Source: Oxalobacteraceae bacterium OTU3CAMAD1 (GTDB lineage: Bacteria > Pseudomonadota > Gammaproteobacteria > Burkholderiales > Burkholderiaceae_D). Taken from it: a stretch of DNA of 64,000 nucleotides. Both the position numbers and the translations under genes were made by a program. Below are positions 33,762-42,428 of the stretch, piece after piece. The stretch spans positions 6,448,001-6,512,000 of the forward strand of contig CP099650.1 in assembly GCA_024123915.1 (NCBI GenBank). Reading direction: 5' to 3'. A model generated the notes under the pieces. That model was not told where the DNA came from. It saw only the letters and a list, made by a program, of their open reading frames with translations, and made no database searches. Position 1 is the first letter of the stretch; each line of letters starts with the position of its first letter.

Positions 33762-34343
33762 TCAGCGCAAGCCGTCGTTGCCTACGACGTCTTCCGCCGC
33801 CAGCCCGCCCAGGCGCGCGTGGATGCGTCCACCGGTGGCCATGGCCAGCCCGAACACGATCTCATCGCGCTTGGGGCCATCCCACAAGGTCATCTCGGCC
33901 GAGCCGAAATGGCTGCGCACATACGCCGCGTGGATGTGCCCGAGCGGGATGATCAGGCGGTCGCCGACGTTACCGATGCTTTTGGCCGCCGGCACGATGG
34001 CCTTCGGCTGCCCCAGCGCCTCGCGCATCGCCCAGCCGCCGGCCTCGTGCCAGACGGCGCCTTGTTCCAGCTCGCCGTCCGAACCGACCAGCGCGCCCTT
34101 GCCGTAGGCCTGCACCACGTCTGGGCCGCCCAGCGCCGCGATCATGCGCGCCGACAGGTCCGCGCCCAGTCCGCGCAACTCCTGCATGAACGGCAGCAGG
34201 TTGTGCTGATAGCGGCCGGCGTAGGGATTCTTCACCACCGCCATCGCCACGGCGATGCGCAGCGGCGTCGCCAGCCTGTCGCCACCCTCATGCCAGCACT
34301 CCTCGACCTCCAACTTGTACTTCCGAATATTCACGAGCGACAT
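33762..34343 (-). CDS. DUF1185 (amino acid synthesis family) protein
   Basis: A 193-residue soluble protein of the DUF1185 family: NIRKYKLEVEECWHEGG opening, AVVKNPYAGRY, VQAYGKGALVGSDGELEQGAVWHEAGGWAMREALGQPKAIVPAAKSIGNVGDRLIIPLGH, and YVRSHFGSAEM. Despite the family name no reaction is established to my knowledge. The start at 34343 has GGAGAT before it. It is the first gene of the minus arm, sharing the 34344-34511 promoter gap with the FAH gene, so it is likely a catabolic enzyme for the same substrate. Confidence 0.8.
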   Translation of the reverse strand: MSLVNIRKYKLEVEECWHEGGDRLATPLRIAVAMAVVKNPYAGRYQHNLLPFMQELRGLGADLSARMIAALGGPDVVQAYGKGALVGSDGELEQGAVWHEAGGWAMREALGQPKAIVPAAKSIGNVGDRLIIPLGHIHAAYVRSHFGSAEMTLWDGPKRDEIVFGLAMATGGRIHARLGGLAAEDVVGNDGLR

Positions 34344-34423
34344 CCTGCATCTCCAGTTGATCAACGTCCGAAACGGTCCGGCGCGGCGCCGGGCCCATGC
34401 AATAAATTATACACAGCCGATCT

Positions 34424-34456
34424 TTTTGTGCAAACTAAATATTTTTATGCACAAAA
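34424..34456. promoter_or_regulatory. Two tandem GntR-type boxes in the divergent catabolic promoter
   Basis: TTTTATGCACAAAA (34443-34456) differs by one base from the 14-bp palindrome in front of the GntR gene (39100-39113). TTTTGTGCAAACTA (34424-34437) is a weaker copy exactly 19 bp away. They lie between the DUF1185 and FAH genes and could control both arms. Confidence 0.7.
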
Positions 34457-34511
34457 TTTAAAATTGATCCTATAATTGTTTCACACCCCCACACCAACAC
34501 GAGGAGACTCC

Positions 34512-35360
34512 ATGAAATTGATTTCGTACCGCCGCGCCTCACGCGCCCACTTCGGCATCGTCACCGACGGCGGCGTGGTCGAGCTGACCGACAAGGTCGC
34601 CGGCGCACCCGACCTCGCCACCCTGCTGGCCGATCCGCATTTGCTGGCGCAGGCGCGCCAGCTCGCCGCCGGCAAGGCCGACTACCCGTTCGACAGCGTG
34701 GCCCTGGAGCCGGTCATCCCCAAGCCGGGCAAGGTGGTCTGCGTCGGCATCAACTATGTCGAGCACGCCCACGAGGCCGGCCGCAAGATCGGCCAGTATC
34801 CGGTGATCTTCCAGCGTTACAGCGAGACCCTGATCGCGCACGGCTCGCCGCTGCTGCGGCCCAAGGCGTCGACGCAGTTCGACTTCGAGGCCGAGCTGGC
34901 GATCGTCATCGGTAAGGGCGGCGCCCACATCGACCCGGCCAACGCCATGGAACACGTGGCCGGCTACACCTGCTTCAACGACGCCAGCGTGCGCGATTGG
35001 CAGTTCCACACCCACCAATACGGCATGGGCAAGAACTTCGCCGGCACCGGCGCGCTGGGCCCGTGGCTGGTCACCAGCGACGACATCGCCGACTACCGCG
35101 AGCTGACGGTCACCGGACGCCTCAACGGCGAGCAGCTGCAATCGGGCAAGCTGTCCGAACTGGCCTTCGACATCCCGGCGCTGATCGCCTACATCTCCCA
35201 GGCGCTGCCGTGGAACCCGGGCGACATCCTGGCCACCGGCACCCCGAGCGGCATCGGCTTCAAACGCACCCCGCCGATTTTCCTGGAGGCCGGCGGCGTC
35301 TTCGAAGTCACCATCGCCGGCATCGGCACCCTGTCCAACCCGGTCGTCGACGAAGCCTGA
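34512..35360 (+). CDS. FAH-family hydrolase/hydratase
   Basis: A 282-residue protein; the ATG at 34512 is preceded by GAGGAGA. The FAH fold shows VVCVGINYVEHAHEAGR, the metal-binding FDFEAELAIVIGKGGAHI, YTCFNDASVRDWQFHTHQYGMGKNFAGTGALGPW and GDILATGTPSGIGFKRTPP. Such enzymes act on ring-cleavage products as hydrolases, hydratases or decarboxylases. It differs clearly from the shorter NagK. As first gene of the plus arm it probably acts after the dioxygenase and dehydrogenase encoded downstream. Confidence 0.86.
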   Translation: MKLISYRRASRAHFGIVTDGGVVELTDKVAGAPDLATLLADPHLLAQARQLAAGKADYPFDSVALEPVIPKPGKVVCVGINYVEHAHEAGRKIGQYPVIFQRYSETLIAHGSPLLRPKASTQFDFEAELAIVIGKGGAHIDPANAMEHVAGYTCFNDASVRDWQFHTHQYGMGKNFAGTGALGPWLVTSDDIADYRELTVTGRLNGEQLQSGKLSELAFDIPALIAYISQALPWNPGDILATGTPSGIGFKRTPPIFLEAGGVFEVTIAGIGTLSNPVVDEA

Positions 35361-35396
35361 TACGCTAGCCGCACAAGACCTATAAAGGAGATACGC

Positions 35397-35948
35397 ATGT
35401 CCAAGCTGCCCCGCATCCAGTTCACCCACACCGGCTTCCACTGCGCCGACCTCGACAACATGGTCGCGTTCTACACCAGCAAGCTCGGTTTCATCGTCAG
35501 CGACCGGGGCGTGGCCTCAACCGGCCACCGGCTGTTCTTCATGACGCAGGACCCGGAAATCCACCACCAGCTGGTGATGTTCGACGGCAAACCGACCGGC
35601 CTGGAGTTCAATCCGATCAACCAGCTGTCGCTGCTGCTCGACTCGATCGACGACCTGTGCCTGTACTACCGCCAGTTGCAGGAGTTCGGCATCGGACCGA
35701 TCGACCAGGTCGACCACGGCAACGCCTGGTCGCTGTACTTCAAGGACCCCGAGGGCAATCCGATCGAGATGTATGTCGACAGCCCGTTCTACACCGCGCA
35801 GCCGTGCCGCGAGCCGCTCGACCTGACGCAGACGCCGGCGCAAATTCTCGAACAGACCGAGGCCATGTGCCGCCGCCGTCCCGGCTTCCTGACGCGTGAG
35901 GAGTGGATCGCCCAGACGCGCGAGAAGATCCGCCTGCAGCGCGTATGA
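35397..35948 (+). CDS. VOC-family extradiol-type ring-cleavage dioxygenase
   Basis: A 183-residue single-module vicinal-oxygen-chelate protein. Likely metal ligands are the first His in FTHTGFHCADLDNMV, a His in EIHHQLVMF, and Glu in GNPIEMYVDSPFY. The fold matches one-domain type I extradiol dioxygenases. The last 40 residues (QTPAQILEQTEAMCRRRPGFLTREEW) form an extra helical tail seen in catabolic relatives. It probably opens the hydroxylated ring made by the monooxygenase at 37401. Its stop overlaps the ALDH start (ATGA). Confidence 0.8.
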   Translation: MSKLPRIQFTHTGFHCADLDNMVAFYTSKLGFIVSDRGVASTGHRLFFMTQDPEIHHQLVMFDGKPTGLEFNPINQLSLLLDSIDDLCLYYRQLQEFGIGPIDQVDHGNAWSLYFKDPEGNPIEMYVDSPFYTAQPCREPLDLTQTPAQILEQTEAMCRRRPGFLTREEWIAQTREKIRLQRV

Positions 35949-37387
35949 GACGCAACCACGGCAACTACATCGACGGCACCTGGATCGACGGCGCCGCCAT
36001 GCGCGATAACCGCAATCCGTCCGACCTGTCCGACAGCGTCGGGTTGTACGCGCAAGCCGATGCCGCGCAGGCGGCGCACGCAGTGGCCGCAGCGGCGGCT
36101 GCCCAAGTCAGCTGGGCACACGGCGGCATCCAGGCCCGCGCCGATGCGCTCGACTTCATCGGCACCGAGCTGCTGGCGCGGCGCCAGGAACTGGGCGCCC
36201 TGCTGGCGCGCGAGGAAGGCAAGACGCTGCCGGAGGCGGTGGCCGAAGTCGGACGCGCCGGCCAGATCTTCAAGTTCTTCGGCGGCGAGGCGCTGCGCCT
36301 GCGCGGCGACCGCCTGGCCTCCGTGCGGCCCGGCGTCGACATCGAAGTCACGCGCGAGCCGGTCGGCGTGGTCGGCATCATCACGCCGTGGAACTTCCCG
36401 ATCGCCATCCCGGCGTGGAAGATCGCGCCCGCCCTCGCCCACGGCAACAGCGTGGTGTTCAAGCCGGCCGACCTGGTACCCGGAAGCGCCTGGGCGCTGG
36501 CCGAGATCATCAGCCGCGCGGGACTGCCGCCGGGCATCTTCAATCTGGTGATGGGACGCGGCGCCGTGGTCGGCCAGACCATCATCGACTCGCCTGCGGT
36601 GCGCGCGATCAGCTTCACCGGCTCGGTCGCCACCGGCCACGCGCTGCTGCAGGCGACGGCCCGGCGCCAGGCCAAGGTGCAACTGGAAATGGGCGGCAAG
36701 AATCCGCTGGTGATCCTCAACGACGCCAACCTCGACACTGCCGTCGACTGCGCCGTGCAAGGCGCCTACTACTCGACCGGCCAGCGCTGCACCGCCTCGT
36801 CGCGCTTCATCGTCGAAAAAGACATCTACCCGGAGTTCGTGCGCAGGACGACGGAAGCGCTGAAGGCGCTGCGGATCGGCCACGCGCTGCGCGCCGAGAC
36901 GCAAATCGGCCCGGTGGCCGACGCCGGCCAACTGGCGCAAAACCTCGATTACGTGGCCATCGGCCGCGCCGAGGGCGCGCGCCTGGCCTGCGGCGGCGAG
37001 CCGCTGCAACGCGACACGGACGGCCACTTCATGAGCCCCGCGCTGTTCGTCGACGCCACGCCGGACATGCGCATCGCGCAGGAAGAGATCTTCGGCCCGG
37101 TCGCCTGCGCGATCCCGGCCGACAATTACGAACACGCGCTGGAGATCGCCAACGGCACACCGTTCGGACTCTCGGCGGGCATCTGCACCGGCTCGCTCAA
37201 GCACGCGACCCATTTCAAGCGGCATATGCAAAGCGGCATGGTGATGGTTAACGTGCCCACCGCCGGCGTCGACTACCACGTGCCGTTCGGCGGCGCCAAG
37301 GGTTCGAGCCACGGCGCGCGCGAACAAGGCGGCTACGCGGCCGAGTTCTTCACCAGCGTCAAGACCGCCTATACCAGCACACAATAA
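35945..37387 (+). CDS. Aldehyde dehydrogenase, ketoglutarate-semialdehyde type
   Basis: A 480-residue NAD(P)-dependent ALDH. Opening RRNHGNYIDGTWIDG, ITPWNFPIAIPAWKIAPALAHGN, catalytic Glu in LEMGGKNPLVIL and catalytic Cys in YSTGQRCTASSRFIVE match the 2,5-dioxovalerate (alpha-ketoglutarate semialdehyde) dehydrogenase group. In this cluster it more likely oxidises the semialdehyde made by extradiol cleavage. It overlaps the dioxygenase gene by four bases, and the monooxygenase gene follows after 13. Confidence 0.88.
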   Translation: MRRNHGNYIDGTWIDGAAMRDNRNPSDLSDSVGLYAQADAAQAAHAVAAAAAAQVSWAHGGIQARADALDFIGTELLARRQELGALLAREEGKTLPEAVAEVGRAGQIFKFFGGEALRLRGDRLASVRPGVDIEVTREPVGVVGIITPWNFPIAIPAWKIAPALAHGNSVVFKPADLVPGSAWALAEIISRAGLPPGIFNLVMGRGAVVGQTIIDSPAVRAISFTGSVATGHALLQATARRQAKVQLEMGGKNPLVILNDANLDTAVDCAVQGAYYSTGQRCTASSRFIVEKDIYPEFVRRTTEALKALRIGHALRAETQIGPVADAGQLAQNLDYVAIGRAEGARLACGGEPLQRDTDGHFMSPALFVDATPDMRIAQEEIFGPVACAIPADNYEHALEIANGTPFGLSAGICTGSLKHATHFKRHMQSGMVMVNVPTAGVDYHVPFGGAKGSSHGAREQGGYAAEFFTSVKTAYTSTQ

Positions 37388-37400
37388 CAAGGAGACAGCA

Positions 37401-39011
37401 ATGGATTTCGATGTACTGATCGTCGGCCTGGGACCGGTCGGCGCGGTGGCCGCCAGCCTGGCAGGCAAATGGGGCCTGAGCGCGCTGGCCGTCGACAAGG
37501 CCGAGGCGGTGTACGACAAGCCGCGCGCCTTCGGCCTGGACCACGAAGTGATGCGCACCTTCGACAACATCGGCATCGCCCAGGCGATCGCCGGCAACGT
37601 CATGCCCTACCGCACCTCCGAATACCAGGCCAAGGGCGGGCGTGTGCTCAAACGCATCGCCCCGGCCAGCGCGCCCTACCCGCTGGGCTGGGCGCCAAAC
37701 TATGTATTCTCGCAGCCGGCCATCGAAGGCGCGCTGCGCGCCAACCTAGCCACGATGAGCGGCGTGCAAACGGAGTTGGGCACGGAGGTGCTGTCGGTCA
37801 CGCAGGACGGCGACACCTGCCGCGCGCTGCTGCGCGACCGCGATGGGCGCGAGCGCCACGTCAGCGCGCGCTACGTGCTTGCCTGCGATGGCGGCACCAG
37901 CCCGCTGCGTGTGCAGCGCGGCATGTCGATGGAAGACCTGCAATTCGACGAGCCCTGGCTGGTGGTCGATGTCATGGTCACGCCGGAGGTGGCCGAGCGC
38001 CTGCCTGCGACCAACATCCAGTTCTGCGAGACCGATCGGCCGTGCACCTATATCATCGGCCCGGGCCTGCACCGGCGCTGGGAATTCATGATCAACGACG
38101 ACGAGACGCCGGCCGGCGTGCAGCAACCGGAGGCGATCGCCGCGCTGCTGGCGCGCTGGATGGCGCCGGGCGAGTACGACCTGTGGCGCGCCTCGGCCTA
38201 CCGCTTCCACGCGCTGATCCTGAAGACCTGGCGCGACCAAAACCTGTTCTTCCTCGGCGACGCCGCCCACATGACGCCGCCGTTCATGGCGCAGGGCATG
38301 TGCCAGGGCATCCGCGACGCCGCCAACCTGATATGGAAACTGGCGCTGGTGCGGCGTGGCGCGGCAGCCCCGACGCTGCTCGACACTTATCAGGCCGAAC
38401 GCGTGCCGCACGTACGCCAGACCACGCTCGTCACGCGCGAACTGGGCCGCGTCATCTGCGAGCGCGACCCGGCCAAGGCCGCCGAGCGCGACACCCGCAT
38501 GCTGGCGGAGATGGCCGCGCAGCAGGCGCCGACGGTGCGGCAGTCGCTGATTCCGGGGCTGTCGGCCGGCCTGCTGGCGCCGGCGCGCGACGAGCATCCG
38601 GACAGCGCGCGCGGCCACCTGTTCCCGCAGCCGGAGGTGGAAAACTCGACCGGCCGCCAAGGCTTGCTCGACGAGTTCACCGGCAACACCTTCCGCCTGG
38701 TCGCCGCGCCCGGCGCCAGCGTGCTGCCGCTGCGCGAGGAGATCCGCAGCTGGGACAGCCTGGAGGCGCTGCCGCTGTCGGTGGTCGCGCTGACCGACGA
38801 CGCGGATGGCAAGCCGCAAGCCTGGCACGCCTACCGCGAGCGCCACGGCCTGCTGGCCGGATGGCTGCGCGGGCATGGCTGCCAGTACGTGCTGGTGCGG
38901 CCCGACCACTACGTCTACGGCGGCGCCGCCAACTTGGCGCAAGCGCTGGAGCTGCTGGCCGAGCTGCGGCTGACGCTCAACGGCGTGCGCAGCGAAGCGC
39001 CGGTGTTTTAA
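37401..39011 (+). CDS. MhpA-like FAD-dependent aromatic monooxygenase
   Basis: A 536-residue class A flavoprotein hydroxylase. FAD motifs: LIVGLGPVGAVAASLAG (GxGxxG, 8-24), the DG motif VLACDGGTSPLR and the GD motif FFLGDAAHMTPPFMAQGMCQGIRDAANLIWKL. It matches the 3-(3-hydroxyphenyl)propionate hydroxylase (MhpA) family in length and layout. It would add an ortho hydroxyl to a phenolic ring, making the substrate for the VOC dioxygenase. None of the MhpB, C, D, E or F partners are present, so the natural substrate probably differs from that of E. coli. Confidence 0.88.
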   Translation: MDFDVLIVGLGPVGAVAASLAGKWGLSALAVDKAEAVYDKPRAFGLDHEVMRTFDNIGIAQAIAGNVMPYRTSEYQAKGGRVLKRIAPASAPYPLGWAPNYVFSQPAIEGALRANLATMSGVQTELGTEVLSVTQDGDTCRALLRDRDGRERHVSARYVLACDGGTSPLRVQRGMSMEDLQFDEPWLVVDVMVTPEVAERLPATNIQFCETDRPCTYIIGPGLHRRWEFMINDDETPAGVQQPEAIAALLARWMAPGEYDLWRASAYRFHALILKTWRDQNLFFLGDAAHMTPPFMAQGMCQGIRDAANLIWKLALVRRGAAAPTLLDTYQAERVPHVRQTTLVTRELGRVICERDPAKAAERDTRMLAEMAAQQAPTVRQSLIPGLSAGLLAPARDEHPDSARGHLFPQPEVENSTGRQGLLDEFTGNTFRLVAAPGASVLPLREEIRSWDSLEALPLSVVALTDDADGKPQAWHAYRERHGLLAGWLRGHGCQYVLVRPDHYVYGGAANLAQALELLAELRLTLNGVRSEAPVF

Positions 39012-39099
39012 GCGGGCAGACAAGACGCGCCGGCGCCATCCGATGGCCCGGCGCGGCCGCACGATTGCCCGATTTGGTTAATAGTTTGCATTATCCGCG

Positions 39100-39113
39100 T
39101 TTTATGCATAAAA
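39100..39113. promoter_or_regulatory. Perfect 14-bp palindrome, GntR autoregulatory operator
   Basis: TTTTATGCATAAAA is fully symmetric and ends 28 bases before the GntR start. A degenerate copy may lie 18 bp upstream (TAGTTTGCATTATC, 39082-39095). Related sites occur at 34424-34456 and 50345-50396. Confidence 0.7.
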
Positions 39114-39141
39114 TGTGATTTATATAACCGGACTGAAAGCT

Positions 39142-39843
39142 ATGGACACCACTCCCATCGAACTGTCGCCAGGCACCTCCCTGATCGACGTCGCGCTGCA
39201 GAAGATGAAGCACGCCATCGTCTGCTGCGAGCTGCCGCCCGGCTTCAAGCTCAAGGTCGACGCCCTCTCCAAGCAGTATGGCATCAGCAGCTCGCCGATC
39301 CGCGAGGCGCTGAACCGCCTGGCGCAGGAAGGTGTGGTCACCGCCAGCGACAACAAGGGCTTCCGCGTCGCGCCGATCACGGTCGAAGATTTTCGCGAGA
39401 TCACACGCGTGCGCGTGCTGCTCGAATGCGAGGCGCTGTCGGACGCGATGAAGTACGGCGACGACGCCTGGGAAGGCGATGTGCTGGCCGCCTTCCACCG
39501 CCTGAGCGTGACCGAGAAGCGCATGGGCCAGGGCCCGGTGGCGTTGAACGACGACTGGGCCGAACGCCACAAGCACTACCACTTCACCTTGTTTTCGGCG
39601 TGTCCGTCGACGCTGCTGCTGTCGATGGTCGACTCGCTGTTCGACCGCGCCGAGCGCTATCGGCGCTTCTCCGCGATGCACCGCCAGACCGAGCGCCACA
39701 AGAGCAACGAGCACCAGATGCTGATGGAAGCGGTGCTCGCGCGCGACCACGACAAGGCGGTCGGCATGCTGCGCCGGCACATCGAGCACACGCAAGATAC
39801 GGTCACCGAAGCAATCCTGCGCCAGCAAGCGACCTTGCAGTGA
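39142..39843 (+). CDS. GntR-family regulator, FadR/FCD subfamily
   Basis: A 233-residue regulator. The N-terminal winged helix (about 12-80) has LKVDALSKQYGISSSPIREALNRLAQEGVVTASDNKGFRVAP, the standard GntR DNA-binding signature. The FCD effector domain (about 90-225) has the metal-site histidines in ERHKHYHFTLFSACPS and SNEHQMLMEA. FCD regulators are usually repressors released by an organic acid. A perfect palindrome precedes the gene, and matching sites stand before both catabolic arms and the transport operon at 50268. The start at 39142 fits the family; nine extra codons upstream do not. Confidence 0.88.
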   Translation: MDTTPIELSPGTSLIDVALQKMKHAIVCCELPPGFKLKVDALSKQYGISSSPIREALNRLAQEGVVTASDNKGFRVAPITVEDFREITRVRVLLECEALSDAMKYGDDAWEGDVLAAFHRLSVTEKRMGQGPVALNDDWAERHKHYHFTLFSACPSTLLLSMVDSLFDRAERYRRFSAMHRQTERHKSNEHQMLMEAVLARDHDKAVGMLRRHIEHTQDTVTEAILRQQATLQ

Positions 39844-40211
39844 CCCCAAACATACCCGCGCTGGAAGCCAGGCGGTGCGCCGCACTGCTCTCGGCCGACA
39901 TCGCCGACTTGACCCGGCTGTTCGCCGACGACATGGTGTGGATACACGGCTCCGGCAAGTCGGACGGCAAGGCCGGCATGCTCGACGCCATAGCCTCGGG
40001 CAAAACCCGATACCTGGACATCGAAAACTCGCGGCAGAACATCCGGTTCTTCGGCCAGACGGCCATCATCGACGGTCTGGTCGACATGCGCTTGAACCTG
40101 GCCGGAGAAGTCAAACAGATCCATAGCCGGTTCACCATCTGCTGGGCCGGGACCGGCGAAGACTGGCAGATCGTCCACTGGCAATCGACGCCGGTGCGCC
40201 AGCCGGCCTAG
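39840..40211 (+). CDS. SnoaL/NTF2-like protein (DUF4440 type)
   Basis: A 123-residue cone-fold protein. It starts with GTG at 39840, overlapping the GntR stop (GTGA); no ATG fits. ALLSADIADLTRLFADDMVWIHGSGKSDGKAGMLDAIASG and the terminal RFTICWAGTGEDWQIVHWQST are typical of NTF2-like enzymes or binding proteins. It may be a small isomerase/cyclase or a ligand-binding helper. Coupling to the regulator suggests a role in the same pathway, but no activity can be assigned. Confidence 0.75.
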   Translation: MTPNIPALEARRCAALLSADIADLTRLFADDMVWIHGSGKSDGKAGMLDAIASGKTRYLDIENSRQNIRFFGQTAIIDGLVDMRLNLAGEVKQIHSRFTICWAGTGEDWQIVHWQSTPVRQPA

Positions 40212-40227
40212 GCGCGGCTTACAAGCC

Positions 40228-41070
40228 TTACTTTGAAGTAGTGGAAGGCGCGCCATGCGCCTGCGCCGAGACATCGGCCCACTTTTCCCATGTAGCCAGG
40301 CGTTCAGCATATGTCTGGCGCGCGATGTGCAGATTCGTCGCGCCGAGGAAGATGCGCAGTGGCGGCGCGTCGGCGTCGACAACTTTCAACACTGCCTGCG
40401 CGGTCGCTTGCGGGTCGCCGAACGACTCGGGCGTGAAGTGCGCCATGACCTGCTGACGAACCGCCTCGTAGGCGTCGATCGGCTGCGAGAAACGCATCGA
40501 AGAGGCGTCGCTGAAGTCGGTCAAGTACGGCCCCGGTTCGATCAGCGTGACTTTGACGCCCATCGCCGCAACCTCCTGGGCCACGCTGTCCATCAAGCCT
40601 TCAAGCGCCCATTTGGAGGCGTTGTACAGCCCGAGGTTGGGCATGCCGACAATCCCCAGCAGGCTGGATACCGATAAGATATGACCGCTTTTCTGCGCGC
40701 GCATGACCGGCAGTACGGCCTGCGTCACCCAAAGCGCGCCGAAGACATTGGTGTCGAACTGGGCGCGCGCATCCGCCTCGCTGAGCTCCTCGACCATACC
40801 CGCCACACCAAAGCCGGCATTGTTGACGACAACGTCGATGCGCCCGAAGTGCGCCTTCGCCTCGGCGACGGCGGCCAACGCGGCCTCGCGGTCGTTGACG
40901 TCAAGGCGCAGCGGAAGCACAGCCGCTCCGTGGGCCTCGGCCAACGGCGCCAGCGCCTCGATGTTGCGTGCCGTGGCGACGACCTTGTCGCCGCGTTTCA
41001 GGGCAGCTTCCGCCCAGAGACGGCCGAAGCCGCGCGACGCGCCGGTGATGAACCAGATTTTTTCAGACAT
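40228..41070 (-). CDS. Short-chain dehydrogenase/reductase
   Basis: A 280-residue SDR: TGASRGFGRLWAEAALKRGDKVVATAR nucleotide-binding motif, VVNNAGFGVAGMVEELSE, and catalytic LYNASKWALEGLMDS (Tyr-x3-Lys). The GFGR glycine motif and longer C-terminus place it with the extended-loop SDRs often called oxidoreductases. It converges on the SnoaL-like gene with a 16-base gap, so it is not part of that operon. Function unknown. Confidence 0.85.
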   Translation of the reverse strand: MSEKIWFITGASRGFGRLWAEAALKRGDKVVATARNIEALAPLAEAHGAAVLPLRLDVNDREAALAAVAEAKAHFGRIDVVVNNAGFGVAGMVEELSEADARAQFDTNVFGALWVTQAVLPVMRAQKSGHILSVSSLLGIVGMPNLGLYNASKWALEGLMDSVAQEVAAMGVKVTLIEPGPYLTDFSDASSMRFSQPIDAYEAVRQQVMAHFTPESFGDPQATAQAVLKVVDADAPPLRIFLGATNLHIARQTYAERLATWEKWADVSAQAHGAPSTTSK

Positions 41071-41339
41071 GATGTTTCCCTTTTTGACGGAAGGAATGAA
41101 GAGGCTTCCATCTTAGGGCGGCCATCACGACGGGCGGTAGCTCGATCCTGTCCAGCTGTTGCCCGATCCTGTCGGACCAAGTGGTAGCTCGCGGTCACAC
41201 GCAGCGCTCCCCATGCCTTACTCAAATCGAACTGGAGACTGCGAGCGTAATCTCGACCGCATCAATGAACAATGAAGTATTATTGAATAATAGTAAACAT
41301 TATATAACTAGCAAACATATAGCTCCTGTCGGAGGAAAA

Positions 41340-42428
41340 ATGATTAACATGTCGTTTGACGACTACGTCTACTTCCCAGCATTGCGAACGCGCCAAGCAG
41401 AGTTAAAGGGCTTGGAGCACCTGTCGACAGATCAGAAGCGGCAAATCCTGCCCATGTTGACACTGGGCCGATGGCCTAAAGCTACCGAGTTCAAGAAGTC
41501 GGCGGAAAAAGCCGCCGAGGCGATGGAGAACCTCCCTCATGTTCTGGACCTGACCAACGATGCGTCACATCTGGGGGAAGAGCAAAGCAAGCTCCGAGAC
41601 TCCACCGATAGTTTTGCTGCATGGCGGGACTTCGCGCTTCAATACCGCAGTGCGATCCCCGTGGTACAACTGGTGCCCGGTTCAAAAGCAAGGGATCAAG
41701 TCCGGCAGGCGACGCTGCTGGAACAGTCCGTAGGTAAAATCGCGTTTCGAATCCGGGACTTTGCGATCGATACGCCGCTGATCATTAACGCGATAAGCGC
41801 GATGGATGATCCCGGCAATGCACTTGTGTACATCGATTGCCAATACATAAGAAGCGCCTTGGCCGCCTACGTCACCGCGACTGTTGCGACCATCAATCAG
41901 TTACGTGCGGAGTTTCCCGAGCTTTTTATCGTCGTTTTGTCGACGAGCTTTCCGCCTTCCGTAATACCGTTCGCGGATACGTCCCAACAACGCGGAGTGA
42001 TCGATATTCAGGAGCGAGATTTGCATTCGCGTATAGGCGGCAGCGCGGTCGCGGCATATGGTGATCATGGCTCGGTACATTCGGTAGTCTACGACGACAC
42101 GAAAATCATGCGCTGGTCGGCAAGGATAGACTATCCCAGGGAACTCAGTTGGCAATTTGAGAGGCGACCAAGAGATCAAGCAGAAGCCGGATATATTTCA
42201 GCAGCGGCCGCAATTTCCGCTACCGATCCCGACATCGGAAAGCGTGACATTTGGGGCGAGGAGATGATCGTAAAAGCAGCGCAAGGTCAACCTCACGCCA
42301 GGGCACCAGCGCCATGGATCGCAGTACGGGTGAACATTCATCTCGCGCGCCAGCTTGCGTTTTCTCAGAGACTAGACGCAGATGGGAATCAAGCTGGCGA
42401 TGACGATGCCGAAGATTTTGACGGCTGA
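41340..42428 (+). CDS. Beta family protein (phage beta-protein-like)
   Basis: A 362-residue soluble protein. The start at 41340 follows a clear GGAGGAAAA site; an upstream frame has none. YVYFPALRTRQAELKGLEHLSTDQKRQILPMLTLGRWP is the characteristic opening of the beta-protein family, followed by the DLTNDAS, VPVVQLVPGS-like and RIRDF patches. The family is named after a phage protein and its activity is not established to my knowledge. The gene is visibly richer in A/T than its neighbours. Its last 40 bases overlap the convergent sce7726-like gene. Confidence 0.72.
   Translation: MINMSFDDYVYFPALRTRQAELKGLEHLSTDQKRQILPMLTLGRWPKATEFKKSAEKAAEAMENLPHVLDLTNDASHLGEEQSKLRDSTDSFAAWRDFALQYRSAIPVVQLVPGSKARDQVRQATLLEQSVGKIAFRIRDFAIDTPLIINAISAMDDPGNALVYIDCQYIRSALAAYVTATVATINQLRAEFPELFIVVLSTSFPPSVIPFADTSQQRGVIDIQERDLHSRIGGSAVAAYGDHGSVHSVVYDDTKIMRWSARIDYPRELSWQFERRPRDQAEAGYISAAAAISATDPDIGKRDIWGEEMIVKAAQGQPHARAPAPWIAVRVNIHLARQLAFSQRLDADGNQAGDDDAEDFDG

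Noticed and set aside
41071..41339. Possible N-terminal extension of the beta-family protein to 41181
   Set aside because: The upstream frame lacks a ribosome-binding site and family similarity, while GGAGGAAAA directly precedes the ATG at 41340.
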